DNA from: Achromobacter aegrifaciens
Lineage (GTDB): Bacteria > Pseudomonadota > Gammaproteobacteria > Burkholderiales > Burkholderiaceae_B
NCBI RefSeq assembly: GCF_902859735.1
Contig: NZ_CADIJY010000003.1
Span: 248,001-312,000 of the forward strand
Length of the DNA stretch: 64,000 nucleotides
Direction of reading: 5' to 3'
Shown: positions 1 to 9,785 of the stretch, one piece after another
Layout: each line of letters opens with the position of its first letter
Position numbering within the stretch: the first letter of the stretch is position 1
Program-made: the position numbers and the translations under genes
Notes under the pieces: generated by a model
Seen by the model: the letters and a program-made list of their open reading frames with translations, nothing else
The model's database searches: none
What the model was told of the DNA's origin: nothing

Positions 1-390
1 CTGCAGCACGGCTTCGGCGATCTGGTCGCCCACCGTGTACAGCGGATTCAGGCTGGTCATGGGCTCCTGGAAGATCATGGCGATTTCGGCGCCGCGGATC
101 TTGCGCAGGGTGGCGGGCGAGGCCTGGGCCAGGTCGTGCTGCGCGCCCTGGCGGTCGCGGAACAGGATCTTGCCGGCCTCGATGCGACCCGCCGGCTTGG
201 GCAGCAGGCCCATGATGGACAGGCTGGTCACGGACTTGCCGGAGCCGGACTCGCCGACGATGGCCAGCGTTTCGCCGCGGGCCAGGTCGAAGGTAACGCC
301 GTCCACGGATTTGGCGATGCCGTCGCGGCTGTGGAACCAGGTCTTCAACCCTTCCACGGAAAGCACGACGTCTCGGGTGCTTGCGGTCAT
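1..390 (-). CDS. Peptide-type ABC transporter ATP-binding protein (DppD/OppD family), C-terminus cut off
   Basis: Cytoplasmic ATPase of a peptide/nickel-type importer. Only the first 130 codons lie in the window; the rest runs past base 1. The reverse strand gives a start ATG at 388-390, then a Walker A motif GESGSGKS about 50 residues in, and a Q-loop segment (MIFQEPMTSLNPL) near the edge, both typical of OppD/DppD. The start codon follows the stop of the upstream permease by two bases, so it is translated as the last visible member of the binding protein-permease-permease-ATPase operon. The substrate cannot be read from the ATPase. Confidence 0.9.
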   Translation of the reverse strand, partial: MTASTRDVVLSVEGLKTWFHSRDGIAKSVDGVTFDLARGETLAIVGESGSGKSVTSLSIMGLLPKPAGRIEAGKILFRDRQGAQHDLAQASPATLRKIRGAEIAMIFQEPMTSLNPLYTVGDQIAEAVLQ

Positions 391-392
391 GA

Positions 393-1268
393 TTACAGCT
401 CCTTGCGCAGGCGCGGATCGAGGACGTCGCGCAGGCCGTCGCCGACCAGTTGCAGCGACAGCACGGACAGGACGATGGCGATGCCGGGGAAGATCATGAT
501 CCAGTCGGCCGAGCCCATGTACTGCTGGCCGGCGTTGATCATGGTGCCCCAGGTGGGGATGTCGGGCGACACGCCCACGCCCAGGAACGACAGGCCGGCT
601 TCGGCGAGGATCGCGTAGGCGAAGATGAACGTGCCCTGCACCAGGATGGGCGACACCAGGTTGCGCAGCACGTGCACGGTGACGATGCGCCAGGTGGGCA
701 CGCCCAGCGCGCGGGCGGCTTCGACGAAGGGCAGTTCGCGGATCACCAGGGTCGAGGCGCGCACGATGCGCGCCAGGCGCGGCGTGTAGACGATGCCCAG
801 CGCGATCACCACGTTGACCAGCGACGGCCCCAGCGCGGCCACCAGCGAGATCGCCAGCAGGATGTCGGGAAAGGCCATCATGGCGTCGATCAGGCGCGAC
901 ACGAACTTGTCCGCCGTGCGGAAGAAGCCGGCGATCAGGCCCAGCGCGATGCCCAGGATGCTGGACACGATCACGACGGAGAAGCCCACCATCAGCGAGA
1001 GGCGGCCGCCATGGATGACGCGGCTGAACACGTCGCGGCCGAAGTCGTCGGTGCCGAACCAGTGCGCGGCGCCCGGCGCCTTCAACCGGTTCATGATGGA
1101 CAGCTTGAACGGATCGTAGGGGCTGATCCAGGGCGCCAGCAGCGCAGCCAGGACCAGCACGACGATCACGATCAGGCTGATCAGCACGGTCTTGCGCGAC
1201 ACCAGCAGGCGCAGGACCTGCCAGCGGTCGGCGCCCGCGCCGGAATTAGCGGTAGTTGCGATAGCCAT
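393..1268 (-). CDS. Peptide-type ABC transporter permease (DppC family)
   Basis: Inner-membrane permease subunit of 291 residues, the usual length of DppC/OppC proteins. A cytoplasmic N-terminus is followed by a first membrane helix (about residues 28-50), the conserved WFGTDDFGRDVFSR region near 70, and further helices. The EAA-type coupling loop is visible as EAARALGVPTWRIVTVHVLRN near residue 185. The family pairs with DppB to form the membrane pore. It lies one base downstream of the DppB-type gene, so the two are almost certainly co-translated. Substrate could be dipeptides, oligopeptides or a related compound. Confidence 0.92.
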   Translation of the reverse strand: MAIATTANSGAGADRWQVLRLLVSRKTVLISLIVIVVLVLAALLAPWISPYDPFKLSIMNRLKAPGAAHWFGTDDFGRDVFSRVIHGGRLSLMVGFSVVIVSSILGIALGLIAGFFRTADKFVSRLIDAMMAFPDILLAISLVAALGPSLVNVVIALGIVYTPRLARIVRASTLVIRELPFVEAARALGVPTWRIVTVHVLRNLVSPILVQGTFIFAYAILAEAGLSFLGVGVSPDIPTWGTMINAGQQYMGSADWIMIFPGIAIVLSVLSLQLVGDGLRDVLDPRLRKEL

Positions 1269-1269
1269 A

Positions 1270-2211
1270 TCAGTAGCGGACCCGGGGATCGACCAGCAGG
1301 TAGAGCAGATCGATGAAGAGATTGATCAGGACGTAGATGGCCGCGATGATCAGCAGCGCGCCCTGGATGACGGGGTAGTCGCGGCGCAGCACGGCCGACA
1401 CCACCAGGCTGCCCACGCCGGGCAGGCCGAACACGGTTTCGGTCACGACCGCGCCGCTGATCAGCAGCGCCGTGGTCAGGCCCAGCACCGTCAGGATCGG
1501 GATCAGCGCATTGCGCACGGCGTGCTTCAGGATCACCTTGCTTTCGGGCAAGCCCTTGGCGCGCGCGGTGCGCACATAGTCGTCGCGCAGCACGTCCAGC
1601 ATGCTGGCGCGGATGAAGCGGGTGATCAGCGCCGAGTTCACCAGGCCCAGCACCACCGCGGGCAGGATCAGGTGCGACAGCCGGGTCATGAGCGAGGCGT
1701 CGGGGCCGCCATAGCCGGCCACGGGCAGCCATCCCAGCTTGACCGAGAACACCTGCATCAGCAGCAGCCCGAGCCAGAAGCTGGGCACGCTGGAGGTGAA
1801 CATCGAGAACGACAGTACCGACTGGTCCAGCGTGGTGCCGCGTTTGACCGCGGACAGTATCCCCACCGGCAGCGCGATGGCGCTGGCGATCAGCAGCGAC
1901 ATGAGCGTCAGCAGGATGGTGGGTTCGGCGCGGTCGGCCAAGGCCGACAGCACCGGCTTGTTCATGAAGATGGATTGGCCCAGGTCGCCTTGGGCCAGCT
2001 TGCCCAGCCACGAAACGTACTGCACGGCCATCGGCTGGTCCAGCCCGAGCTGGGTGCGCAGGGCGGCGATGTCCTGCTGGCTGGCCTGCGGACCCAGCAT
2101 CACGGCGGCGGGATCGCCTGGCGTGACGCGGATGATCACGAACACGATGGTCGCGACGATGAACATCACGGCCACCAGCCCGACCAGCCGGTTTAAGAGA
2201 TAACGCAACAC
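1270..2211 (-). CDS. Peptide-type ABC transporter permease (DppB family)
   Basis: Inner-membrane permease of 313 residues with the DppB N-terminal signature (MLRYLLNRLVGLVAVMF, with FVIIRVTPGDPA following). About six hydrophobic helices are visible, and the coupling loop reads YVRTARAKGLPESKVILKHA near residue 210. It precedes the DppC-type permease with a one-base gap and follows the binding-protein gene after about 140 bases. Together these give a complete membrane channel for the importer. Confidence 0.92.
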   Translation of the reverse strand: MLRYLLNRLVGLVAVMFIVATIVFVIIRVTPGDPAAVMLGPQASQQDIAALRTQLGLDQPMAVQYVSWLGKLAQGDLGQSIFMNKPVLSALADRAEPTILLTLMSLLIASAIALPVGILSAVKRGTTLDQSVLSFSMFTSSVPSFWLGLLLMQVFSVKLGWLPVAGYGGPDASLMTRLSHLILPAVVLGLVNSALITRFIRASMLDVLRDDYVRTARAKGLPESKVILKHAVRNALIPILTVLGLTTALLISGAVVTETVFGLPGVGSLVVSAVLRRDYPVIQGALLIIAAIYVLINLFIDLLYLLVDPRVRY

Positions 2212-2350
2212 GATGGATGTCCTAAAAAAGCGTCGTATCGTGGGGAGGGGCGGCGCGCTTGTTGGAAGGGCGCGCTCTGCGGGTCATGCATTGATGCGTG
2301 GAGCGCGGCAGGAGGTCTTGTGTGCGCCTTTGCCCTGCCGCGCTACGCCA

Positions 2351-3907
2351 TTACTTGGACTTCCAGGCGTTCCAGAAGTAGGGCCACGGCACGGCCTTGG
2401 TGCCTTGCAGCGACGGCGAGCGCGCGGCCTGGGCGTTGAAGTCGCCGACCTTGATGAAGGGCACTTCGTCGTACACGGCCTGCTGCACATCGGCCCAGCG
2501 CTTGATGCGCTCTTCCTGGTTGCTGGCCTGGTTGAAGGCGTCCAGCGCCTGGTTGCGGCGGGGGGTGTCCCACCAGCCCGGCGCGTCCTTGGACGGGAAG
2601 TCGATCAGGGCGGGTTCAGGCAGGAAGGGGCTGTGCGTGATGAAGACGTCCCACAGGGCCGGGTCCTGGCGGCGCTGCGTCAGCGTGGCCCAGTCCACCA
2701 CCTGCATGTCCACGGTGAAGCCCGCGGCCTTCAGGTATTCGGCGGCGACCAGCGCCATCTTGTAGTGGAACTCGTACTGCTGGCTGGTCAGGATGCGGAT
2801 CTTGCGGTCCTGCACGTTGGCGCCATCCACCAGCTTCTTGGCGCCGGCGGCGTCGCCCTTGTTGTAGACCTTGCCGCCCAGGGACGTGGCCCAGGGATAG
2901 CCCTCGGGATACAGGTCGCCGTTGAGCTTGTAGAAGTTCTTGTCGCCGAAGGCGGCGTACAGCATGTCTTCTTCGTTCAGCGCCAGCTGCACGGCCTGGC
3001 GGACCGCCAGGTTCGACATGATGCCTTGCTTGGTATTGAGCACCAGGCGCGGCCAGCCGAAGGGCTTGAGCATGACGGGGTCGGAGCGGCCGTTCTTGAG
3101 CTTGGGCAGCGATTCCACCGGCAGCGAGTCGACGTAGTCGAACTGGCCGGCCACCGCGCTTTCGACGCGGGTGTTGGCGTTGCTGACCGGCACGAAGCGG
3201 ATCTCGTCCAGGTACTGCTTGCGCGCGCCGCCAAAGCCGTCGGGCTCGCCTTCGCGCTGCTTGTAGCCTTCGAAGCGGACCAGCTGGATGTACTGGTCGG
3301 GCACGCGCGCCTTCAACTGGTAGGGGCCGGTACCGACGAATTCGGTCAGGGCCGGAGCGATCTTGCCCTTGGGCATGATGACGGCGGCGCTGTTGTTCAT
3401 GGCCAGCAGCGCGGTCAGGGGCGCATAGGGCTGCTTGAGCGTGATGCGGATGGTGTTGGCGTCCGGCGCTTCCATGCCGGTGATGATCTTGGCGGCCATC
3501 TTGCCGCGCGTGGCGGTCTCGGTCCAGCGCTTGAGCGAGGCCAGCACGTCGGACGAATCCATCTTGGATCCGTCATGGAAGGTGATGCCCTGGCGCAGCG
3601 GGATCGTGTAGGTCAGCCCGTCGGCGGAGACTTCCGGCAGCTTGTCGGCCAGGAGCGGGGTCAGGTTCCACTTGCCGTCGAAGGTGTACAGCGTTTCGAA
3701 GAAGTGCTGGGTCAGGATGCCCACCAGGTCGGCCGTGCTGGTCATCGGATCCAGCGTAGGCGGCTCGCCTATGGTGGCAACCGAAATCGTGCCTCCCTTG
3801 ATCGGCGTGGCACAGAGGGCGGGGGTCGACAATGCGGTCAAGCCAATTGCGCCGGCCAGCAGCAGGCTATTGAGCCCACCGCCTCGCCGGGAGGTACGGA
3901 AGTTCAT
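2351..3907 (-). CDS. ABC transporter substrate-binding protein, family 5 (peptide type)
   Basis: Periplasmic solute receptor of 518 residues, normal for SBP family 5. An N-terminal signal sequence is visible (Arg-rich start, hydrophobic run about residues 12-32, cleavage near ALCA). The mature protein opens with KGGTISVATIGEPPTLDPM, the usual start of DppA/OppA-like receptors, and has the FHDGSKMDSSDVLASLKRW block near residue 112. It is the first gene of the transporter operon. Its nearest upstream neighbour is a D-amino-acid enzyme, which suggests a substrate containing or yielding D-amino acids; that is inference. Confidence 0.9.
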   Translation of the reverse strand: MNFRTSRRGGGLNSLLLAGAIGLTALSTPALCATPIKGGTISVATIGEPPTLDPMTSTADLVGILTQHFFETLYTFDGKWNLTPLLADKLPEVSADGLTYTIPLRQGITFHDGSKMDSSDVLASLKRWTETATRGKMAAKIITGMEAPDANTIRITLKQPYAPLTALLAMNNSAAVIMPKGKIAPALTEFVGTGPYQLKARVPDQYIQLVRFEGYKQREGEPDGFGGARKQYLDEIRFVPVSNANTRVESAVAGQFDYVDSLPVESLPKLKNGRSDPVMLKPFGWPRLVLNTKQGIMSNLAVRQAVQLALNEEDMLYAAFGDKNFYKLNGDLYPEGYPWATSLGGKVYNKGDAAGAKKLVDGANVQDRKIRILTSQQYEFHYKMALVAAEYLKAAGFTVDMQVVDWATLTQRRQDPALWDVFITHSPFLPEPALIDFPSKDAPGWWDTPRRNQALDAFNQASNQEERIKRWADVQQAVYDEVPFIKVGDFNAQAARSPSLQGTKAVPWPYFWNAWKSK

Positions 3908-3983
3908 GATTCTCTCTCCAGAGGGTCAAAAACGGGTTTTGCTTGTAGTAATTAGAGGTTTGCGCCGGAATCCCGCGATTCCT

Positions 3984-4020
3984 CCTGCCCGCCGGGTACC
4001 GGCGCGGTGCGGCGGGCAGG
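3984..4020 (-). terminator. GC-rich hairpin after the D-threonine aldolase-like gene
   Basis: A perfect 11-bp inverted repeat (arms 3984-3994 and 4010-4020) begins six bases beyond the stop codon of the upstream gene and lies before the binding-protein start. It lacks a T tract, so it may be a processing or attenuation hairpin rather than a classical terminator. Confidence 0.35.
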
Positions 4021-4025
4021 GCCGT

Positions 4026-5297
4026 TCAGAAGAAGGTTTCGGCCACGTCGGTGACGCGGTATTGCTCGTCCACCAGCAGCACCTGGCGCCACTTGTCGAA
4101 GGTCAGGCACGGGTGGGAAATATCGAAGGCGATCATGTCGCCGACCTGGATGTCGTCGCCTGCGCCGATCTGCATGAAGGCGTGCTGGTCCATCATCGCG
4201 CTCAGCTTCCAGTGGCCGGGAGCCTGGCCGGGCGCGGCGTCACGGCCGGGGCGGTACAGCGCGGCGGGCGTGGGCAGGCCGGCGTCGAAGGCGGCGTCGC
4301 GCTTGCCCATGGCGACGATGGCGCGGCCCGGTTCGGGCAGAGACTGCACGTAGGCCCAGACCTGCAAGGCCGGCTGCAGGCCGGGTTCCATCTTTTGCGC
4401 GACCGGATTGTGGGCGTTGATGCGCTCGGCGGCCGAGCGGTAGATGCCGACGTCGTGCGACAGGTAGCAGCCAGGGCGCAGCACGATTTCCAGCGGCGCG
4501 CCGATGTCCAGTTGCGAGAATTCTTCGGCCACCACGTCGAACCAGGCGGAGCCGGCGCCAGAGATCAGGGCGGGGCCGTTCTTGCGCAGGCGGCCGGCGG
4601 CGGCGAGGCCGCGCAGGGCGTCGGCGGCGCGGCGCAGGAAGGCGCGGATGGCGTCTTCTTCCTGCAGCACGCCTTCGTAGACTTCGATGCCGGCCAGGGC
4701 CAGGCCGGGCCATTTGCCGATTTCGTCGACCAGCGCCCGCAATTGGGCGTCATCGCGCACGCCGGTGCGGCCACCCTGCGGGCCCAGCTCGATCAGCACC
4801 GGCAGGGTCAGGCCTTGTTCGCCGAAGTAGGCGCCCAGCTGGGCCGCGTTGGCCGGGGAGTCCACTATGCAGAAAAAGGTGAAGGCCGGGTCGCGCAGCA
4901 GGTGCGCGATGATGGCCATGTTGGCGCGGCCCACCAGCTGGTTGGCCATCAGGATCCGGCGCACCCCATGCTGGTAGGCGGCCCGGACCTGCGGGGCGGT
5001 TGCCAGCGTGATGCCCCAGGCGCCGCCGGCGATCTGGCGCTGGAACAGAGCCGGGCTCATGGTGGTCTTGCCATGGGGCGCCAGCTTGACCTTGTACGCT
5101 TCCATGAAGCGCTGCATCCATTGCAGGTTGTGGCGCACGCGGGCTTCGTACAGCACCGCCACGGGCAGGCTGACGTCCTCATTGAGCAGGTTCCAGTTCA
5201 GCGCCGCCACGCCGGCGGTGGTACAGGATTCCGGAAAGGCGCCCAGGCCTTTGCCGTTCACGTCCAGGGGGGCTGCGGGGAAGGAGGAGTTCGTCAT
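4026..5297 (-). CDS. D-threonine aldolase / D-serine dehydratase-like PLP enzyme
   Basis: 423-residue fold-type III PLP protein. The N-terminal alanine-racemase-like barrel carries the PLP lysine in KLAPHGKTTMSP (Lys77). The C-terminal D-serine-dehydratase-like domain ends with HPCLTFDKW (His395, Cys397), the metal-binding pair of the DSD1/D-threonine aldolase family. Members cleave D-threonine-type beta-hydroxy amino acids or deaminate D-serine; which one applies here is not decidable by eye. It is oriented like the peptide ABC operon downstream, about 120 bases away. An AT-rich palindrome lies upstream. Often annotated simply as amino acid deaminase. Confidence 0.82.
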   Translation of the reverse strand: MTNSSFPAAPLDVNGKGLGAFPESCTTAGVAALNWNLLNEDVSLPVAVLYEARVRHNLQWMQRFMEAYKVKLAPHGKTTMSPALFQRQIAGGAWGITLATAPQVRAAYQHGVRRILMANQLVGRANMAIIAHLLRDPAFTFFCIVDSPANAAQLGAYFGEQGLTLPVLIELGPQGGRTGVRDDAQLRALVDEIGKWPGLALAGIEVYEGVLQEEDAIRAFLRRAADALRGLAAAGRLRKNGPALISGAGSAWFDVVAEEFSQLDIGAPLEIVLRPGCYLSHDVGIYRSAAERINAHNPVAQKMEPGLQPALQVWAYVQSLPEPGRAIVAMGKRDAAFDAGLPTPAALYRPGRDAAPGQAPGHWKLSAMMDQHAFMQIGAGDDIQVGDMIAFDISHPCLTFDKWRQVLLVDEQYRVTDVAETFF

Positions 5298-5344
5298 GGG
5301 GGCGCCTGCTATGGAAAATATTTACGTCAAACCTGGTTTTTTTC

Positions 5345-5361
5345 ATTATCGTGAAAATAAT
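5345..5361. promoter_or_regulatory. AT-rich palindrome in the divergent 5298-5450 region
   Basis: The sequence ATTAT-N7-ATAAT sits between the D-threonine aldolase-like gene and the divergent Nit amidase, in a stretch much richer in A/T than its surroundings. It is a plausible operator for a regulator not visible here. Nothing in the sequence names the protein that binds. Confidence 0.3.
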
Positions 5362-5450
5362 TTACAAGCGGGAGTTAGGAGTTTCCCGTAGTCGGCGCTG
5401 GCCGGCGGTTGGCGCGACAATAGGAAAAACCTCCGACACAAGGAAGCGTC

Positions 5451-6242
5451 ATGCTGAAAGTTGCTTTGGGCCAGTTCGCCGTCAGCCGCGTCTGGGAAGA
5501 AAACGCCCAGGTCTGCATAGACTTGATGGAACGCGCCCGCGCCGGCGGCGCCGGCCTGCTGGTCTTGCCCGAAGGCATCCTGGCCCGCGACATCACCGAT
5601 CCGCAGATCGTCCTGAAGGCTGCCCAGCCGCTGGACGGCCCCTTTATGAGCCGCCTGCTGGAAGCCAGCCGCGGCTCGCAGTTGGCGACCATGATGTGCG
5701 TGCATGTGCCGACCGGGGAAGGGCGGGTCTGGAACACGCTGGTGACGCTGCAAGACGGCAAGATCCTGTCGCAATACCGCAAGCTGCACCTGTACGACGC
5801 CTTCAACATGAAGGAATCCACCAACGTCACGCCCGGCGTCGACATCCCGCCGCTGCTGGACATCGGCGGCCTGCGCGTGGGCCTGATGACCTGCTACGAC
5901 GTGCGCTTCCCCGAACTGGCGCGGCGCCTGGCGCTGGACGGCGCCGACCTGCTGGTGCTGCCGGCGGCCTGGGTTCGCGGCCCGTTGAAGGAAATGCACT
6001 GGGAAGTGCTGGTCACGGCGCGCGCGCTGGAAAATACCTGCTATGTGGCTGCCACCGGCGAATGCGGCGAACGCAACATTGGCTGCAGCATGGTGGTGGA
6101 TCCGCTTGGTGTGGTGACGGCGCGGGCGGGCGAAGCCCCGGCTCTGGTTTTCGCCGATATCGACCCCGAACGCCTGGCCCATGCCCGCAAGGTATTGCCG
6201 GTGCTGGCGAACCGCCGCTTCGCGCCGCCGGGACTGGCCTAG
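5451..6242 (+). CDS. Carbon-nitrogen hydrolase, Nit-type (deaminated glutathione amidase-like)
   Basis: 263-residue nitrilase-superfamily amidase. The catalytic triad is visible as Glu41 (VLPEG), Lys111 (YRKLHLYD) and Cys148 (LMTCYDVRFPEL). The YRKLHLYDAF and CYDVRFPELAR blocks are typical of the Nit1/Nit2 branch, which repairs deaminated glutathione or hydrolyses omega-amides of dicarboxylates. The length fits the branch (260-280) rather than true nitrilases (300-plus). ATG at 5451 is preceded by an AAGGAAG-like ribosome site. It stands alone, with rarA following about 80 bases later. Confidence 0.88.
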   Translation: MLKVALGQFAVSRVWEENAQVCIDLMERARAGGAGLLVLPEGILARDITDPQIVLKAAQPLDGPFMSRLLEASRGSQLATMMCVHVPTGEGRVWNTLVTLQDGKILSQYRKLHLYDAFNMKESTNVTPGVDIPPLLDIGGLRVGLMTCYDVRFPELARRLALDGADLLVLPAAWVRGPLKEMHWEVLVTARALENTCYVAATGECGERNIGCSMVVDPLGVVTARAGEAPALVFADIDPERLAHARKVLPVLANRRFAPPGLA

Positions 6243-6320
6243 GACCGCTAAGGGAGGCAGGCCCGCGCCATGGTGTAATGCTGGCTTGAATTACTTGCTG
6301 TCTCCCCTCATCTTCTGCCA

Positions 6321-7661
6321 ATGAGCAACGATCTCTTCGCGGCCGATCCTGCGCATCGGCCCTATGTGCCCCTGGCCGAGCGGCTGCGCCCGCGGACCCT
6401 GTCCGACGTGGTCGGACAGTCGCATCTGCTGGGGCCCGACAAGCCCCTGCGCGTCGCCTTCGACTCGGGCCGGCCGCATTCCATGATCTTCTGGGGGCCG
6501 CCAGGCGTGGGCAAGACCACGCTGGCGCGCCTGATGGCGGACGGCTTCGACGCGCAGTTCATCGCCATCTCGGCGGTGCTGGGCGGGGTCAAGGACATCC
6601 GCGACGCGGTCACCGTGGCGCAGGTGGCGCAGGGCCAGGGACGACGCACCATCCTCTTCGTCGACGAGGTGCACCGCTTCAACAAGGCGCAGCAGGATGC
6701 CTTCCTGCCCTATGTGGAAAGCGGGCTGTTCACCTTTATCGGCGCCACCACCGAAAACCCCTCGTTCGAGGTCAATTCGGCGCTGTTGTCGCGGGCGCGG
6801 GTGTACGTGCTGCAATCGCTTACCGCCGAGGAGCTGCAACAGCTGGTCGACCGCGCCGTGCAGGCCCTGAACGACGGGCTGGAAGAGGGCGAGCGCATCC
6901 ATGTCGAGGCCGACGCGCGCGAACAGCTGGCGGCCTGGGCCGACGGTGACGCGCGCCGCCTGATCAGCGCCGTGGAAGTGGTGGCCGAGTCGGCCCAGGC
7001 CGCCGGCCGCGATACGGTGGACGCGGCCTGGCTGGAGATCTCGCTGTCGCAGAACCTGCGCCGCTTCGACAAGGGCGGCGACGCGTTCTACGACCAGATC
7101 AGCGCACTGCACAAGTCGGTGCGCGGCTCCAACCCAGACGCCGCGCTGTACTGGTTCTGCCGCATGATCGACGGCGGCGCCGATCCCAAATACCTGTCGC
7201 GCCGGCTGGTGCGCATGGCGGTGGAAGACATCGGCCTGGCCGATCCCCGCGCCACCGACCTGGCCGTGAACGGCGCCGATATCTACGAACGCCTGGGCTC
7301 GCCAGAAGGCGAACTGGCCCTGGCGCAGGCGGTGGTCTACATGGCCTGCGCGGCCAAGTCGAACGCCGTCTACAACGCCTACAACCAGGCGCGCAAGTTC
7401 GCGGCCGAGCACGGCAGCGCGCCGGTGCCGATCCACCTGCGCAATGCGCCCACCAAATTGATGAAGCAGCTGGGCCATGGCAAGGCCTACCGCTACGCGC
7501 ACGACGAGCCGCACGGCTACGCCGCCGCCGAGCAATATTTCCCCGATGGACTCAATCCCTCCTTCTATCGGCCGACCGATCGCGGCCTGGAGGCTAAAAT
7601 CCAGCAAAAGCTGGCATTCCTGCGCGAGCTGGACGCACAGGAACGCGCCAAGAAACGGTAA
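6321..7661 (+). CDS. rarA: Replication-associated recombination protein A (RarA/MgsA, AAA+ ATPase)
   Basis: 446-residue clamp-loader-like AAA+ ATPase acting at stalled replication forks. Walker A is GPPGVGKT at residues 59-66, Walker B is FVDEVH around 113-118, and the GATTENPSFEVNSALLSRARVY sensor region follows. The C-terminal tetramerisation part, with the RRLVRMAVEDIGLADP block, matches RarA. Length is normal. The next gene, serS, begins 42 bases downstream; the rarA-serS pairing is common in proteobacteria. Confidence 0.96.
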   Translation: MSNDLFAADPAHRPYVPLAERLRPRTLSDVVGQSHLLGPDKPLRVAFDSGRPHSMIFWGPPGVGKTTLARLMADGFDAQFIAISAVLGGVKDIRDAVTVAQVAQGQGRRTILFVDEVHRFNKAQQDAFLPYVESGLFTFIGATTENPSFEVNSALLSRARVYVLQSLTAEELQQLVDRAVQALNDGLEEGERIHVEADAREQLAAWADGDARRLISAVEVVAESAQAAGRDTVDAAWLEISLSQNLRRFDKGGDAFYDQISALHKSVRGSNPDAALYWFCRMIDGGADPKYLSRRLVRMAVEDIGLADPRATDLAVNGADIYERLGSPEGELALAQAVVYMACAAKSNAVYNAYNQARKFAAEHGSAPVPIHLRNAPTKLMKQLGHGKAYRYAHDEPHGYAAAEQYFPDGLNPSFYRPTDRGLEAKIQQKLAFLRELDAQERAKKR

Positions 7662-9062
<1,401 letters not shown>

Positions 9063-9102
9063 CGCTTTTCAGCTGTCCATCCGTCATTTGGCGGAGTAAA
9101 AG

Positions 9103-9130
9103 ACGGAGCCTTCGGGCTCCGTTTTTTTTT
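9103..9130 (+). terminator. Intrinsic terminator of serS
   Basis: The GGAGCC-TTC-GGGCTCC-type stem (ACGGAGCC / GGGCTCCGT) is followed by a run of nine or more T residues, 40 bases after the serS stop codon. Confidence 0.88.
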
Positions 9131-9294
9131 ATTATCTGTACATATTCCTGTCGCCTCGGGCCTTTAAGCTGCCTGCGCGAGTGTTTGATTATGATGTGAG
9201 CAATTGTGTATTCCAATAAAAGGGCCGGATAGTTACGGCACAATATGCCCCGTGTGCTACACGCTTCATTCACTTAAATAACAAGGAGTTGCCC

Positions 9295-9543
9295 ATGACT
9301 TCAAGAATGATTGGAGATTTTCGTGTGAGATGCTCCGTGGCTCAGGAAGACGAGCAGGGCTACCGTGTGCAGATATGGACGCGCCGGGTTGGCGGCACCG
9401 CGCCGGAAAAGTGCTGGACCGTGCCCGGACAGGCGCCGTTTTCGAGCCTGCACGAAGCCGAGCAGGAAAGCCTGCAACTGTTCCAGGGCATCAACGGCGT
9501 GCGTTTCAACGGTGAACCGGAGTTTGCCCATGCGTCCGCATAA
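9295..9543 (+). CDS. Small hypothetical protein, 82 aa
   Basis: Not recognised as a named family. The ATG at 9295 is chosen because AAGGAG at 9283-9288 sits six bases upstream; an in-frame TTG at 9289 overlaps that site. The product is soluble, without signal peptide or membrane helix, and opens with MTSRMIGDFRVRC. The fragment YRVQIWTRRVGG suggests a small beta-rich cytoplasmic protein. It overlaps the next small frame by 14 bases, so the two probably form a mini-operon ending at the terminator near 9730. Confidence 0.65.
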   Translation: MTSRMIGDFRVRCSVAQEDEQGYRVQIWTRRVGGTAPEKCWTVPGQAPFSSLHEAEQESLQLFQGINGVRFNGEPEFAHASA

Positions 9544-9688
9544 TGGTTGGTGGCGGTCGTCGAGCGAGCCCCGCCGTTGGATCGATCTCGTTCAGGAAAC
9601 GCCGCGGTGGAGCGATGCCAAAGCCAGCAAGGCTCCGCAGCAACCGGTGGTGTTGGTCGGCAAACCCGTGCAGGCTCCTGCGGCCTGA
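9530..9688 (+). CDS. Very small hypothetical protein, 52 aa
   Basis: Begins MRPHNGWWRSSS and ends VVLVGKPVQAPAA. The ATG at 9530 has GGAG at 9519-9522 seven bases upstream, overlaps the end of the preceding gene by 14 bases, and the frame stops before an intrinsic terminator. Codon use resembles genuine genes in the window. It is basic, Trp-rich and has no membrane segment. Function is unknown, and a chance frame remains possible. Confidence 0.45.
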   Translation: MRPHNGWWRSSSEPRRWIDLVQETPRWSDAKASKAPQQPVVLVGKPVQAPAA

Positions 9689-9729
9689 GGTGCTTTCCGC
9701 GCGGCACCGGACATTGCCCCGCAGAAAAA

Positions 9730-9756
9730 AAGGCCACTCGCAAGAGTGGCCTTTGC
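9730..9756 (+). terminator. Intrinsic terminator (possibly bidirectional)
   Basis: AGGCCACTC (9731-9739) pairs with the complementary GAGTGGCCT arm ending at 9751. The hairpin is flanked by an A run on the left and TTTGCTTTTTC on the right, so it can end the small plus-strand operon and perhaps the minus-strand gene stopping at 9786. Confidence 0.75.
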
Positions 9757-9785
9757 TTTTTCTGGCGCCTGGCGGCCGTCACGCA

